A stretch of DNA of 64,000 nucleotides, from positions 434,001 to 498,000 of the forward strand of contig NZ_CP059570.1 of NCBI RefSeq assembly GCF_014055005.1. The letters run 5' to 3'. The notes under the pieces were generated by a model. The model saw only the letters and a program-made list of their open reading frames with translations, ran no database searches and had not been told where the DNA came from. The position numbers and the translations under genes were made by a program. Origin of the DNA: Neisseria dentiae. GTDB taxonomy: Bacteria; Pseudomonadota; Gammaproteobacteria; Burkholderiales; Neisseriaceae. Below are positions 35,521 to 44,870 of this stretch, piece by piece. Position 1 is the first letter of the stretch. Every line of letters begins with the position of its first letter.

Positions 35521-37578
35521 ATGTCTGAAACCAACCGATTACTCTGCCGCGAACTCAGCCTTCTGGCCTTCAACCGCCGTGTGTTGGCGCAAGCGCAGGA
35601 TACGCGCGTGCCGCTGTTGGAGCGCCTGCGCTTTTTGTGCATCGTATCGTCGAACCTCGACGAATTTTTCGAAGTGCGCATGGCCTATCTCAAGCGCGAG
35701 CAGAAGCAGCGCCCCAACCTGATTCTCGACAGCGGCAAAACCCCCGCCGAAACCATCGCCGCGGCCCGCGAAGAAGCCCGCGCGCTGATACGCGAACAAT
35801 ACGCCCTGTTTAACGAAGAGCTGCAACCGGCCTTGAGCAAAGAAGGCATACACTTCTACCGCCGCCGCAACTGGACACCCGAACAGCGTGCGTGGATTCA
35901 AGATTATTTCGACCGCGAGCTGCTGCAAATCCTCACCCCCATCGGCCTCGACCCTTCGCACCCGTTCCCGCGTCCGCTCAACAAATCGCTCAACTTCGCC
36001 GTCGAATTGGTGGGCACCGACGCATTCGGCCGCGCCTCGGGCATGGCCATCGTGCAGGCGCCGCGCATTCTGCCGCGCGTGCTCAAACTGCCGCCCGAAA
36101 TCTGCAACGGCGACAACGGCTTCGTGTTTTTATCGTCGATTCTGCACGAATACGTCGGCAAACTCTTCCCCGGCATGGAAGTCAAAGGCTGCCACCAGTT
36201 CCGCCTCACGCGCGACAGCGACCTGACCGTTGACGAAGAAGACCTCAAAAACCTGCGCACCGCCATCCAAAGCGAACTGCAAGACAGGGAATACGGCGAC
36301 GGCGTGCGCCTCGAAGTGGCCGAAACCTGCCCCGCCCATATCTACGAATTCCTGCTCGGCCATTTCAAACTCGATATCGACGAACTCTATCAAGTGAAAG
36401 GCCCCGTCAACCTTGTGCGCCTGATGGCCGTGCCCGACATGGTAGAACGCCCCGATTTAAAGTTTCCGCCTCGCACGGCGGGGCTGCCCAAAAGCCTGAC
36501 CAAAGGCAAATCGGTGATTGACGCCGCCGCAGCCGCCCCCGTGCTGCTGCACCATCCCTACCAATCGTTCGAGCCGGTGGTGCGCTTTATTCAGGAAGCC
36601 GCCGCTGACCCCGACGTGGTGGCCATCAAAATGACGATTTACCGCACCGGCAGCAGCTCCGAGCTGGTGAAAGCCCTGCTGCGCGCCACGCAGGCGGGCA
36701 AAATCGTAACCGTGGTGGTGGAGCTGATGGCGCGTTTCGATGAAGCTAACAACGTCAACTGGGCGCAGCAGCTTGAAAACGCTGGTGCGCACGTGGTGTA
36801 CGGCGTGTTCGGCTACAAAGTGCACGCCAAAATGGCGCTGGTTATCCGCCGCGAAGAAGGCGTGCTCAAACGCTACGCCCACTTGGGCACCGGCAACTAC
36901 CACCAGGGCACCTCGCGCATCTACACCGATTTCGGCCTGATTACCGCCGACGAAGACCTCACCGCCGATGTGAACACCCTGTTTATGGAAATCACCGGAT
37001 TAGGGCAGCCGGGCCGTCTGAACAAACTCTACCAAAGCCCGTTTACCCTGCACACTATGCTGATGGAAAGCATAGCGCGCGAAATGCGCCACGCCCAAGA
37101 CGGCCGCCCCGCATGGATTATCGCCAAGATGAATTCGCTGATCGAACCCGGCATCATCGAAGCCCTATACGCCGCCAGCGCCGCCGGCGTGCAAATCGAC
37201 CTGATTGTGCGCGGCATGTGCGCCCTGCGCCCCGAAGTGCCCGGCCTGTCCGACAACATCCGCGTGCGCTCCATCATCGGCCGCCAGCTCGAACACTCGC
37301 GCGTGTATTATTTTTATAACGACGGCGAAGAAAACACCTATATTTCCAGCGCCGATTGGATGGGCCGCAACTTCTTCCGCCGCATCGAAACCTGCACGCC
37401 CATCGAAGACGCCGCCCTGAAAGCCCGCGTGATACGCGAAGGCCTCACCCTTGCCCTGCAAGACAACCGGCAGGCATGGCTGATGCGCCCCGACGGCAGC
37501 TACGCGCGCGCCGAGCCTGCCGAAGGCGGAGAAGAGGCCAGCCTGCAAGACCAACTGTGGGCGGAATACGGCGCTTAA
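35521..37578 (+). CDS. ppk: Polyphosphate kinase 1
   Basis: Makes inorganic polyphosphate from ATP. The 685-residue protein has the N-terminal helical domain (LCRELSLLAFNRRVLAQA), the head domain, and two PLD-like catalytic domains. The phosphohistidine is in YAHLGTGNYH, and the second conserved histidine is in IIGRQLEHSRVYYF. ATG 35521 has GGAGC upstream. A DUS near 37013 lies inside the gene. ppx is not adjacent. Confidence 0.96.
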   Translation: MSETNRLLCRELSLLAFNRRVLAQAQDTRVPLLERLRFLCIVSSNLDEFFEVRMAYLKREQKQRPNLILDSGKTPAETIAAAREEARALIREQYALFNEELQPALSKEGIHFYRRRNWTPEQRAWIQDYFDRELLQILTPIGLDPSHPFPRPLNKSLNFAVELVGTDAFGRASGMAIVQAPRILPRVLKLPPEICNGDNGFVFLSSILHEYVGKLFPGMEVKGCHQFRLTRDSDLTVDEEDLKNLRTAIQSELQDREYGDGVRLEVAETCPAHIYEFLLGHFKLDIDELYQVKGPVNLVRLMAVPDMVERPDLKFPPRTAGLPKSLTKGKSVIDAAAAAPVLLHHPYQSFEPVVRFIQEAAADPDVVAIKMTIYRTGSSSELVKALLRATQAGKIVTVVVELMARFDEANNVNWAQQLENAGAHVVYGVFGYKVHAKMALVIRREEGVLKRYAHLGTGNYHQGTSRIYTDFGLITADEDLTADVNTLFMEITGLGQPGRLNKLYQSPFTLHTMLMESIAREMRHAQDGRPAWIIAKMNSLIEPGIIEALYAASAAGVQIDLIVRGMCALRPEVPGLSDNIRVRSIIGRQLEHSRVYYFYNDGEENTYISSADWMGRNFFRRIETCTPIEDAALKARVIREGLTLALQDNRQAWLMRPDGSYARAEPAEGGEEASLQDQLWAEYGA

Positions 37579-37610
37579 CGGAGCGGCTGTTTGGGAAACA
37601 GATACAGGTT

Positions 37611-37805
37611 GAGACCTTTGCAAAATTCGTTTAGGCCGTCTGAAATATTCAACCATCGTCATTCCCGCGTAGGCGGGAATCCAGTCATTTTTTATAAGTT
37701 ATTGAAATAAAATACTTGATGGTTTTAAGGCTGGATTCCCGCCTGCGCGGGAATGACGGGATACGAACGTTTTCAGGTTTGAATTGGTTATTTTGCAAAG
37801 GTCTC
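37611..37805. repeat. Composite repeat: GAGACCTTTGCAAAA ends around a dRS3 pair
   Basis: GAGACCTTTGCAAAAT at the left and ATTTTGCAAAGGTCTC at the right bound a DUS and a full NIME unit (37657-37758; CGTCATTCCCGCG...CGCGGGAATGACG). Flanks are AGGTT and AGGCC. Same ends as family A but a different core. Confidence 0.8.
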
Positions 37806-37836
37806 AGGCCGTCTGAAAACTGTTTTCAGACGGCCT
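37806..37836 (-). terminator. DUS inverted-repeat terminator behind the accessory trio
   Basis: AGGCCGTCTGAAAAC and GTTTTCAGACGGCCT pair over 15 bp just past the last gene of the trio. Confidence 0.7.
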
Positions 37837-37864
37837 TTAACTTGTTTCTGTTTGAGCAGAAGCA

Positions 37865-38386
37865 TCACTCGGCACTGCGTTTTTTAACCAAATAATACTT
37901 TCCGTATTTCTGCGAAGAAACCGCCGCGCAAAGATTTTCGCCGCATATTCTTAAATCGGCTTCGTTAACTTTTTGCGTTAATTCCGCAGTCAGTTTGTTT
38001 TGGTCGATTGCCGATTTATAGTGGTAAAGCAGATAAGAGGCGCTGATAACAATGGTTGCCAGGCAGATTACCGCCCCCAGCCAGTATTTGAACACAAGCT
38101 GTTTGTGTTTGCGGTTTACTGCTTCGAGGCTGTTTTCAAGCTGCTGTATTTTAAAACCTAAAGATTTATTTGATTCATACAGCGTTTGATTATAGCGGCT
38201 GATAGCCTTTTCCAGCCCTTTTTCCACACTGCCTGCCGCAATATCTGCCAATTCTTTGCGCTGCATCTGCAAAGACTGCTGAAGGCTGCTGTCTACCTTT
38301 TTGGCCAAGCCGCTGCATTCTTTCTGAAACGCATAGAAAAAGGCCGACATTTCTTTTTGCATGTTGGTCAAATTATCTTGGTTCAC
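37865..38386 (-). CDS. Coiled-coil single-pass membrane protein, MbeB/MobB-like layout
   Basis: A 173-residue protein not assigned to a family with certainty. Residues 1-95 are a charged coiled-coil (KKVDSSLQQSLQMQRKELAD, LENSLEAVNRKHKQL), 98-122 a membrane helix, and the rest a small domain with RICGENLCAAVSS and YGKYYLVKKR. Coiled coil, then helix, then a CG...LC...Y.VKK ending resembles the MbeB/MobB accessory proteins of mobilisable plasmids (by memory, uncertain). The start is GTG 38386, preceded by AAAGA; internal ATGs exist at 38362. Third gene of the trio, 51 bases after its neighbour. Confidence 0.6.
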   Translation of the reverse strand: MNQDNLTNMQKEMSAFFYAFQKECSGLAKKVDSSLQQSLQMQRKELADIAAGSVEKGLEKAISRYNQTLYESNKSLGFKIQQLENSLEAVNRKHKQLVFKYWLGAVICLATIVISASYLLYHYKSAIDQNKLTAELTQKVNEADLRICGENLCAAVSSQKYGKYYLVKKRSAE

Positions 38387-38437
38387 GATCTTTCTTTCAC
38401 AATACTGTTAAACGGGAGTTGTCAGTGCTGCTGCATT

Positions 38438-39439
38438 TCAGCTGAAAAAAGAACGCGACATGGACACCCTTTGGTTTTCGAGTGCCTGCTGCCTTTCCAG
38501 CATTTCCTGTTCTTTGCCGTATTCTTCCACACGGGCCAAAAACTGCTCCACGTCTTTTTCGGTAACGTTTTTTTCTGCAAATTCCAAAAACGGGTTTTTT
38601 TCCTGCGAATGGGCGTGTTGTTGCGGCAGAGGCCCTTCGGCAGGGTTTTGTTCGCGGCTGTAGCCGTAGTGCCGTTCCTGCTCCTGCTCTTCCAAACGGC
38701 TGAACAGCAGCGGTTTGATGCGGCTGGCGTTTTCCAGCCACTGCTCCGCCTCTTTGCGGTCGCGTTCGGGGACGCGCTTCATTTCAAACACCTTGAATGT
38801 TTGCGCCTGAATCTGTTCTGCCATGGCGGTGTCGATTTTCAACCCTTTGTCGTCAACGTAGATATAGCCTCTGGCAAAATCCTGCACATAATTGTAGAGT
38901 GCCGCGCTGGCAATCAGTGCGTCCGCCCCGTCGCCCTGCGTTTTGGCCAGCTCCTGCCATTTTTTCTCCTGCGCCGCTTCGCCGCCGTTGTAGGCACCGA
39001 TAAACTTCATCGGTGTTTCCAGTGTCCAGTTGTCTATGCTGAGGTTGTGCCGTTCGAATACCGCCTTATGGAACTCACGCATCTGGTCAAATTCAATATC
39101 TGCCTGTGTCTTGCCATTTCCCTTGTCAATATTTTGACTTAAAGCCGCCAGATAGCCGCGCGCCATATCAATGCGGATTTCATTCAGCTCGCGGTCGCTG
39201 AAATCGCGCCCCGAAGAGTCTTTCATAAACATCACCGCCGCCCGGCCGGTTATCGAGCCGCGGATTTCGGGCTGGCTGCTGTTCCAGCCGTTGGCCTCGG
39301 CCACGCCTTTTGCCCAGCCGGCATAGTTATAGCCCTTGTTCAGCAAATCGTTGTAAACCTCAATAACGCCTTCTACTTTCTTTGTCGCTATCCGGTCTTG
39401 GTAATCTTTAATCATTGCCTGGTTAATCGGTTGTGCCAT
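38438..39439 (-). CDS. Uncharacterised 333-residue soluble protein, candidate secreted effector
   Basis: No signal peptide or membrane helix. The N-terminal domain (1 to about 165) includes VIEVYNDLLNKGYNYAGWAK, SITGRAAVMFMKD, IRIDMARGYL and LSIDNWTLETPMKFIG. I recall this as a recurring uncharacterised module near secretion-system effectors, but cannot verify it. Residues 240-333 are charged and Gln/Glu-rich (LEEQEQERHYGYSREQ, EQEMLERQQALENQ), like C-terminal export tails of T4SS substrates. AAGGAG gives a strong RBS. A signal lipoprotein gene lies 16 bases upstream, the order usual for immunity-effector pairs of that type. No DUS within the gene. Toxin activity is unproven. Confidence 0.6.
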   Translation of the reverse strand: MAQPINQAMIKDYQDRIATKKVEGVIEVYNDLLNKGYNYAGWAKGVAEANGWNSSQPEIRGSITGRAAVMFMKDSSGRDFSDRELNEIRIDMARGYLAALSQNIDKGNGKTQADIEFDQMREFHKAVFERHNLSIDNWTLETPMKFIGAYNGGEAAQEKKWQELAKTQGDGADALIASAALYNYVQDFARGYIYVDDKGLKIDTAMAEQIQAQTFKVFEMKRVPERDRKEAEQWLENASRIKPLLFSRLEEQEQERHYGYSREQNPAEGPLPQQHAHSQEKNPFLEFAEKNVTEKDVEQFLARVEEYGKEQEMLERQQALENQRVSMSRSFFS

Positions 39440-39455
39440 TATGTCTCCTTAATGT

Positions 39456-40304
39456 TTATTCCCTATTGATATACCTGCCCGTTGCGGGGTCGACGATAAA
39501 GCTTAAAAACGCCCGCTTGGCGGCCGCTTCAATTTTCTGCCAGTCGGCCAGCCGGTGCCGGTCGTATAATAAACTAAATTCAATCATCATGTTATCTGTT
39601 GCTGCAAAGTGATGCTTGCAGGGCGGTGTCGGCACTTGGTTGGTGCTGCATTTGATATAGGTGCGTACATGGCCGTCAGGGTAGCGGGCAACAAACACGT
39701 CATCGGGGTAGCCGCCAACCACAGTTTTGATTTTTGGGGCGGCGTAAACTTCCAACCCATACAAAACTTGATCGGTTTTATGATAGGTATCTTCGGGGCG
39801 GATGGGTTTGATGTCCAAATCGTTTTGCAGATAGCGGTCAAACAAATCTTTTCGCCCTAGAAAATCCACACCATTGGTTACGCCGACGCTCACCCACGGA
39901 TGCCCCGACTGTTTGCGCTGTTCCCTAAGAGCCAAACTGTCGGTAAAGCGGTCGTCCCTTATTTCCCCGGTCTCGAAATTCAGCTCGAAAGAAAATCTCT
40001 TCATTTTTGATTGGTAGTTGCGCGGCGGGGCTTTATAGGTTTCCCATTCGGGAGAAAAGGCGGTGGGCGTATCTTCCCAAGAAGGGAAGATGGCCACATA
40101 GGAGGAAACCCTGATCGGCCTGCCGCCCATATTGCCAACCACATCGGGGGCTTTGTAGTCGCTCAGGTCGTCGCCGAACGTTTTTATGCGGTTGCCCTGC
40201 GCCGCCTGTGTTGCGGGGCGCTGTTTTTCGGGCGGATTGCAGCCGCATAAGAGCAGTGCGGCGGCGGCAAGGCACAGCAGGGAGTGGTGGAAATGCTTTT
40301 TCAT
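39456..40304 (-). CDS. Lipoprotein, candidate immunity protein
   Basis: A 282-residue exported lipoprotein: basic start MKKHFHHS, hydrophobic core and lipobox LCGC. The mature part shows no known enzyme motif. A C-terminal pattern (IKCSTN..PTPPCKHHF...LYDRHRLADWQKIE) resembles periplasmic lipoproteins encoded beside T6SS/T4SS lipase effectors, by memory only. ATG 40304 follows GAAAGG; a TTG 15 bases above is less likely. 45 bases behind prmB and 16 ahead of the 333-residue gene, so one transcript is likely. Confidence 0.6.
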   Translation of the reverse strand: MKKHFHHSLLCLAAAALLLCGCNPPEKQRPATQAAQGNRIKTFGDDLSDYKAPDVVGNMGGRPIRVSSYVAIFPSWEDTPTAFSPEWETYKAPPRNYQSKMKRFSFELNFETGEIRDDRFTDSLALREQRKQSGHPWVSVGVTNGVDFLGRKDLFDRYLQNDLDIKPIRPEDTYHKTDQVLYGLEVYAAPKIKTVVGGYPDDVFVARYPDGHVRTYIKCSTNQVPTPPCKHHFAATDNMMIEFSLLYDRHRLADWQKIEAAAKRAFLSFIVDPATGRYINRE

Positions 40305-40349
40305 GGGATTGCCTTTCAAAAGCGGAAACGGTTTTTTCAGACGGCCTGA

Positions 40350-41249
40350 TTATTCCCCGCCCAGAAGCTGTTCGCGCGTGAGCAGAAACACGAAGCCGTC
40401 GCCGCCGCTGGTTTCCAGCCAAGTGAACGGCAGTTCGGGATAAGCGGCTTCCAGCACGTCGCGGTTATGGCCGATTTCAACCAGCAGCACACCTTTTGGG
40501 TTTAAGAACTTGGCGGCCTGCAAGATGATTTCGCGGGTGGCGTCGAGACCGTCCGAACCGCTGCCCAGGGCCAGCTCCGGCTCGTGCAGGTATTCTTCGG
40601 GCAGTTCGGCCACTGATTCGGCATCGACGTAAGGCGGGTTGGAAACGATTAAATCGTATGTGCCTTCCAACCCTTCGAACAAATCGGTGTGGATCAGGTT
40701 GATGCGCTCTTCGAGGCCGTAGCTTTCGATGTTGACGGCGGCCACTTCCAAGGCATCGAGGCTTAAATCGACGGCATCGATTTCGGCGGCGGGGTAGTGG
40801 TGCGCCATTTGGATGGCCAAACAGCCGCTGCCGGTGCACAAATCCAGTGCGCGGTGTACCAGCTCTTCATGTTCTATCCACGGCAGCAGCGGTTCGCCTA
40901 ACAGCTCGTAAACAAACGAACGGGGCACAATCACGCGCTCGTCGACATAAAAATCAAACTCGCCCTGCCAGGCCTGATGGGTGAGGTAGGCCACAGGAAT
41001 GCGTTCGGTTACGCGCCGCTCGATCAGGCCGAGCACTTCTTCTTTTTCGGCGCTCAGCAGCTTGGCATCGAGATAGGGTTCGAGCGTGTCTAACGGCAGG
41101 TTGAGGGTGTGCAGTATCAGATAGGCGGCTTCGTCGTGGGCGTTGTCGCTGCCGTGGCCGAAATGCAGCCCGGCTTCGTTGAAACGGCTTACGGCAAAGC
41201 GCAAAATATCGCGCACGGTGGAGAGGTGTTTGGCGGCTTCGGAAAACAT
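40350..41249 (-). CDS. prmB: Ribosomal protein L3 N5-glutamine methyltransferase
   Basis: Methylates a glutamine of ribosomal protein L3. The 299-residue protein has the SAM motif ALDLCTGSGCLAIQMA, VDLSLDALEVAAVN and the catalytic NPPYVDAE. Its N-terminal domain begins with helices around EAAKHLSTVRDILRFAVSRF, and VPRSFVYELL is the conserved stretch that marks PrmB. Divergent from glmM with about 144 bases between starts. The downstream trio follows closely on the same strand. Confidence 0.94.
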   Translation of the reverse strand: MFSEAAKHLSTVRDILRFAVSRFNEAGLHFGHGSDNAHDEAAYLILHTLNLPLDTLEPYLDAKLLSAEKEEVLGLIERRVTERIPVAYLTHQAWQGEFDFYVDERVIVPRSFVYELLGEPLLPWIEHEELVHRALDLCTGSGCLAIQMAHHYPAAEIDAVDLSLDALEVAAVNIESYGLEERINLIHTDLFEGLEGTYDLIVSNPPYVDAESVAELPEEYLHEPELALGSGSDGLDATREIILQAAKFLNPKGVLLVEIGHNRDVLEAAYPELPFTWLETSGGDGFVFLLTREQLLGGE

Positions 41250-41393
41250 GGGGCAATCCGTGGGTTGGAAGAAAACGCGATTATAGCCGATTCGGTTTCA
41301 GACGGCCTGCAAACAGCAAAACCTTGTAAACCGCTGGATACGGCGGCAGGGCTGCTTTACAATAGCAGCTTCAATTTAACGGAGTGTTTTTAT

Positions 41394-42755
41394 ATGGCAA
41401 AGAAATATTTCGGCACCGACGGCGTGCGCGGTGAAGTGGGTCAGTTTCCGATTACCCCCGATTTTGTATTGAAGCTCGGTTATGCCGCAGGCCAGGTGCT
41501 GGTTCAGCACGACAGCGAACACAAGCCTACCGTGATTATCGGTAAAGACACCCGTATTTCAGGTTATATGCTCGAAGCCGCATTGGTGGCCGGTTTTACC
41601 GCCGCCGGCGTCAACGTTATCCAAACCGGCCCGCTGCCCACGCCCGGCGTGGCCTATCTCACGCGCGCGCTGCGCCTGTCGGCCGGCGTGATGATTTCCG
41701 CATCACACAATGTTTATTCCGACAACGGCATCAAATTTTTCGCCGAAGGCGGCGTGAAGCTTTCCGACGAAATCGAGTTGGAAATCGAAGCCAAACTCGA
41801 CGAAGAAATGAAAACCCTGCCTTCCGACAAACTCGGCCGCGCCCGCCGCGTGAACGGTGCCGACGACCGCTATATCGAATTCTGCAAATCCACTTTCCCC
41901 GCCAACCTCGATCTGCGCGGCCTGAAGCTGGTGGTGGACACCGCCAACGGCGCAGGTTACGACGTTGCGCCCAAAGTGTTTCACGAGCTGGGTGCGAAAG
42001 TGGTGGCCATCGGCAACGAACCCGACGGCTACAACATCAACGAAAAATGCGGCGCCACCCATCCGAAAGCCTTGCAGGCGGCGGTGCTGCAAAACGAAGC
42101 CGACTACGGCATCGCGCTCGACGGCGACGGCGACCGCCTGATTATGGTGGATAAAAACGGCAAGGTTTACGACGGCGACAGCCTGATTTACGTGATTGCC
42201 AAAGCCCGCGCCAAAGAAGGCGTGGAAATCGGCGGCGTGGTCGGCACCGTGATGACCAATATGGCGATGGAGCTGGCCTTGAAAGAGCAAGGGGTTGCCT
42301 TCTGCCGCGCCAAAGTGGGCGACCGCTATGTGCTCGAGCAGCTGCATCAGCGCGGCTGGTTAATCGGCGGCGAAGCCAGCGGCCATATTCTGTGTATGGA
42401 CAAACACAACACCGGCGACGGCATCATTTCGGCCCTGCAAGTGTTGGCCGCTCTGCGCATTCTGAAGCAGGACCTGATGACCGTGTGTTCCGACTGGCAG
42501 GCGTTTCCGCAAACCATGATCAACGTGCGTATTCAAAAAGGGCAGGATTGGCAGAGCGCCTCGAAAGACGTGCTGGCCGAAGTGGAAAAAGAGCTTGAAG
42601 GCAAAGGCCGCGTGGTGTTGCGCGCTTCGGGCACCGAGCCTGTGGTGCGCGTGATGGTGGAAGCCCGCCAGATCGATCAGGCCAAAAAAGGGGCGGAACG
42701 CATCGCCGCCGCCATTCAGGGCACGGCGGAATCTGCGGCAAAAGCCAAGAAATAA
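41394..42755 (+). CDS. glmM: Phosphoglucosamine mutase
   Basis: Converts glucosamine-6-phosphate to the 1-phosphate for UDP-GlcNAc (peptidoglycan and LOS). The 453-residue protein has the phosphoserine S104 in ISASHN, FGTDGVRG near residue 6, the metal loop DGDGDR (about 243-248) and the phosphate-binding RASGTEPVVRVMVE. ATG 41394 follows CGGAG; an in-frame extension above it is not conserved. folP, its usual neighbour, is absent. Confidence 0.97.
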   Translation: MAKKYFGTDGVRGEVGQFPITPDFVLKLGYAAGQVLVQHDSEHKPTVIIGKDTRISGYMLEAALVAGFTAAGVNVIQTGPLPTPGVAYLTRALRLSAGVMISASHNVYSDNGIKFFAEGGVKLSDEIELEIEAKLDEEMKTLPSDKLGRARRVNGADDRYIEFCKSTFPANLDLRGLKLVVDTANGAGYDVAPKVFHELGAKVVAIGNEPDGYNINEKCGATHPKALQAAVLQNEADYGIALDGDGDRLIMVDKNGKVYDGDSLIYVIAKARAKEGVEIGGVVGTVMTNMAMELALKEQGVAFCRAKVGDRYVLEQLHQRGWLIGGEASGHILCMDKHNTGDGIISALQVLAALRILKQDLMTVCSDWQAFPQTMINVRIQKGQDWQSASKDVLAEVEKELEGKGRVVLRASGTEPVVRVMVEARQIDQAKKGAERIAAAIQGTAESAAKAKK

Positions 42756-42912
42756 GCAGGTTGTTTTCAGACGGCCTGCGGGAAAAGTTCGGCAAGATTG
42801 TTTTCAAACCGCGGTTGCCCGAAAATGCGGCGCGGCCGTCTGAAAAAACAGTAAAGACGGGAAGCGGTATAGCGGATTCCATACAATCAAACCAATAAGG
42901 AACACAAGCATT

Positions 42913-43599
42913 ATGCTTGCGATTTTAGAAGCGTTTTTTATCCAATACGGTTACGCGGCGGTGTTTTTGGTGCTGCTGGCGTGCGGGTTCGGCGTGCCGA
43001 TACCCGAAGACGTTACCTTGGTGGCCGGCGGCGTGATTTCCGGCCTGGGCTATACCAACGTGCATATCATGGTGGCGGTGGGCATGCTCGGCGTGTTGGC
43101 GGGCGACGGCCTGATGTTTGTTGCAGGCCGAGTGTTCGGCCATAAAATCTTGAAAGTGCGCTTTATCGCCCGCGTGATGACGCCGAAACGCTATGCGCAA
43201 GTGCAGGAAAAATTCGATAAATACGGCAACCGCGTGCTGTTTGTCGCCCGCTTCCTGCCCGGCCTGCGCACGCCGATTTTTATCACCGCCGGCATCAGCC
43301 GCAAAGTTTCTTACCTGCGCTTTTTGATTATGGACGGCCTGGCCGCGCTGATTTCGGTGCCGGTGTGGGTGTATCTCGGCTCATACGGAGCCGAAAACCG
43401 CGAATGGCTGATGCACAAAGTGCACCAGTTCCAATCGGGGCTGTTCGTTTTAATCGGCATCGGCGCGGTGGTGTTGCTGTATTTCTGGTGGAAGAAACGC
43501 CAACGCCAACGCTTTTTTCGCGAGCATATCCGCAGCATCCGTGCCAAACGCAAAGAGCGCAAGGCTGCGCGCAAAGCGGCGGAAAAGCAGGCCGATTGA
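42913..43599 (+). CDS. DedA family membrane protein
   Basis: A 228-residue inner-membrane protein of the DedA/SNARE-associated group. It has several helices, the GFGVPIPEDVTLVAGG segment, the conserved RFLPGLRTPIFITAG loop, and a long basic C-tail (RSIRAKRKERKAARKAAEKQ). Some members are undecaprenyl-phosphate or PE flippases, but which lipid here cannot be told. AAGGAACAC ahead of the ATG. Confidence 0.9.
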   Translation: MLAILEAFFIQYGYAAVFLVLLACGFGVPIPEDVTLVAGGVISGLGYTNVHIMVAVGMLGVLAGDGLMFVAGRVFGHKILKVRFIARVMTPKRYAQVQEKFDKYGNRVLFVARFLPGLRTPIFITAGISRKVSYLRFLIMDGLAALISVPVWVYLGSYGAENREWLMHKVHQFQSGLFVLIGIGAVVLLYFWWKKRQRQRFFREHIRSIRAKRKERKAARKAAEKQAD

Positions 43600-43608
43600 C
43601 AGCATATT

Positions 43609-43725
43609 TATAGTGAATTCAAATAAAAACTCCGAAATGAAATAACTGCATTCAAACTTGCAATTGGGCGATATGCTAAAGAATCGTTTTACCCTACTTC
43701 GGCATTCTTATTTTAATCCACTATA
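43609..43725. repeat. Correia-like MITE (TATAGTG ends)
   Basis: 117 bp bounded by TATAGTGAATTCAAATAAAAA and imperfect inverse CTTATTTTAATCCACTATA. The TATAGTGGATTAA-type ends are those of neisserial Correia/NEMIS-like elements, while the core here is different and AT-rich. Lies behind the DedA gene. Confidence 0.7.
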
Positions 43726-43809
43726 AAAAGGGCTTTCAGGCCGTCTGAAAGCCTTTTTCTCTTTTTCAGACGGCCAAAACATATTTATTTTTGCAAGAGG
43801 GCAGACAAT

Positions 43810-44778
43810 ATGAACGGAAAAATCTACGGCGACGGCGCGTTCCGCCGCGAAACGCTGCAAGGCTCCACCATCGAAAACACCTATGCCGGCGCCTTATCGT
43901 TTATGCGCCGCCGTTACACCCGCGATTTGGCCGGTGTCGATGTGGTGGTGTCGGGCGTGCCGCTCGACCTGGCCACCACCTTCCGCCCCGGCGCACGTTT
44001 AGGCCCCGCCGCCATCCGTGCCGCCAGCGTGCAACTGGCCGAACTAAACCTGTTTCCGTGGGGTTTCGACCCGTTCGACGATTTGGCCGTTATCGATTAC
44101 GGCGACTGCTGGTTCGATGCCCACCAACCGTGGACGATACGCGAAACCATCAAACAGCACGCGCTCGACATCATCATCAACAGCAATGCCAAAATGCTCA
44201 CTTTCGGCGGCGACCACTTCATCACCTATCCCTTATTGCAGGCGCACGCCGAAAAATACGGCAAGCCCTTGAGCCTTTTGCATTTCGACGCCCACTGCGA
44301 CACTTGGCCCGACGACGCGCCCGAATCGCTCAACCACGGCACCATGTTTTACAAAGCCATTAAAGACGGCCTGATCAATCCGCACACTTCCGCGCAAGTC
44401 GGCATCCGCACCTGGAATAGCGACTTTATGGGTATGAATATGCTGTTTGCGCCGTGGGTGAACGAAAACGGCATCGAAGCCACCGTCAAACGCATCTACG
44501 ACATCATCGGCAACCACCCCGTTTACATCACCTTCGATATCGACTGCCTCGACCCCGCGTTCGCCCCCGGTACCGGCACCCCCGTTCCCGGCGGCCTCAA
44601 TTCGCATACCGCACTGGGCATAATCCGCGCGCTGGGCAATTTGAATATCGTCGGTATGGACGTGGTGGAAGTTTCACCGGCCTACGACAACGCCGAAATC
44701 ACCGCCATCGCCGCCGCCCACGTTGCCGCCGATATGCTGTGCCTGATGCGCAATAAGAAAGTGGCGGGCATGCTGTAA
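43810..44778 (+). CDS. speB: Agmatinase
   Basis: Hydrolyses agmatine to putrescine and urea. The 322-residue ureohydrolase has the three manganese signatures: GGDHFITYP, HFDAHCDTW and FDIDCLDPAFAPGTGTPVPG. GRRY-type substrate loops cannot separate agmatinase from guanidinobutyrase with certainty; the WNSDFMGMN segment agrees with bacterial SpeB. GAGGG precedes the ATG. speA is not in the window. Confidence 0.88.
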   Translation: MNGKIYGDGAFRRETLQGSTIENTYAGALSFMRRRYTRDLAGVDVVVSGVPLDLATTFRPGARLGPAAIRAASVQLAELNLFPWGFDPFDDLAVIDYGDCWFDAHQPWTIRETIKQHALDIIINSNAKMLTFGGDHFITYPLLQAHAEKYGKPLSLLHFDAHCDTWPDDAPESLNHGTMFYKAIKDGLINPHTSAQVGIRTWNSDFMGMNMLFAPWVNENGIEATVKRIYDIIGNHPVYITFDIDCLDPAFAPGTGTPVPGGLNSHTALGIIRALGNLNIVGMDVVEVSPAYDNAEITAIAAAHVAADMLCLMRNKKVAGML

Positions 44779-44841
44779 CCGTGCCGTTTTTCGGGCAGGC
44801 TTGGCAAAAGGCGTTTGAGGCCGTCTGAAAACACCTGATTC

Positions 44842-44870
44842 CGTCATACTCGGGCTTGACCCGAGTATCT
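44842..44870. repeat. Single-ended NIME-like repeat
   Basis: CGTCATACTCGGGCTTGACC begins the unit, with no inverse partner, in the gap between speB and the membrane protein gene. Confidence 0.55.

Noticed and set aside
38438..39439. Relaxase (MobA) identity for the 333-residue protein
   Set aside because: No HxDxH or tyrosine relaxase motif is present; only the charged tail is similar.
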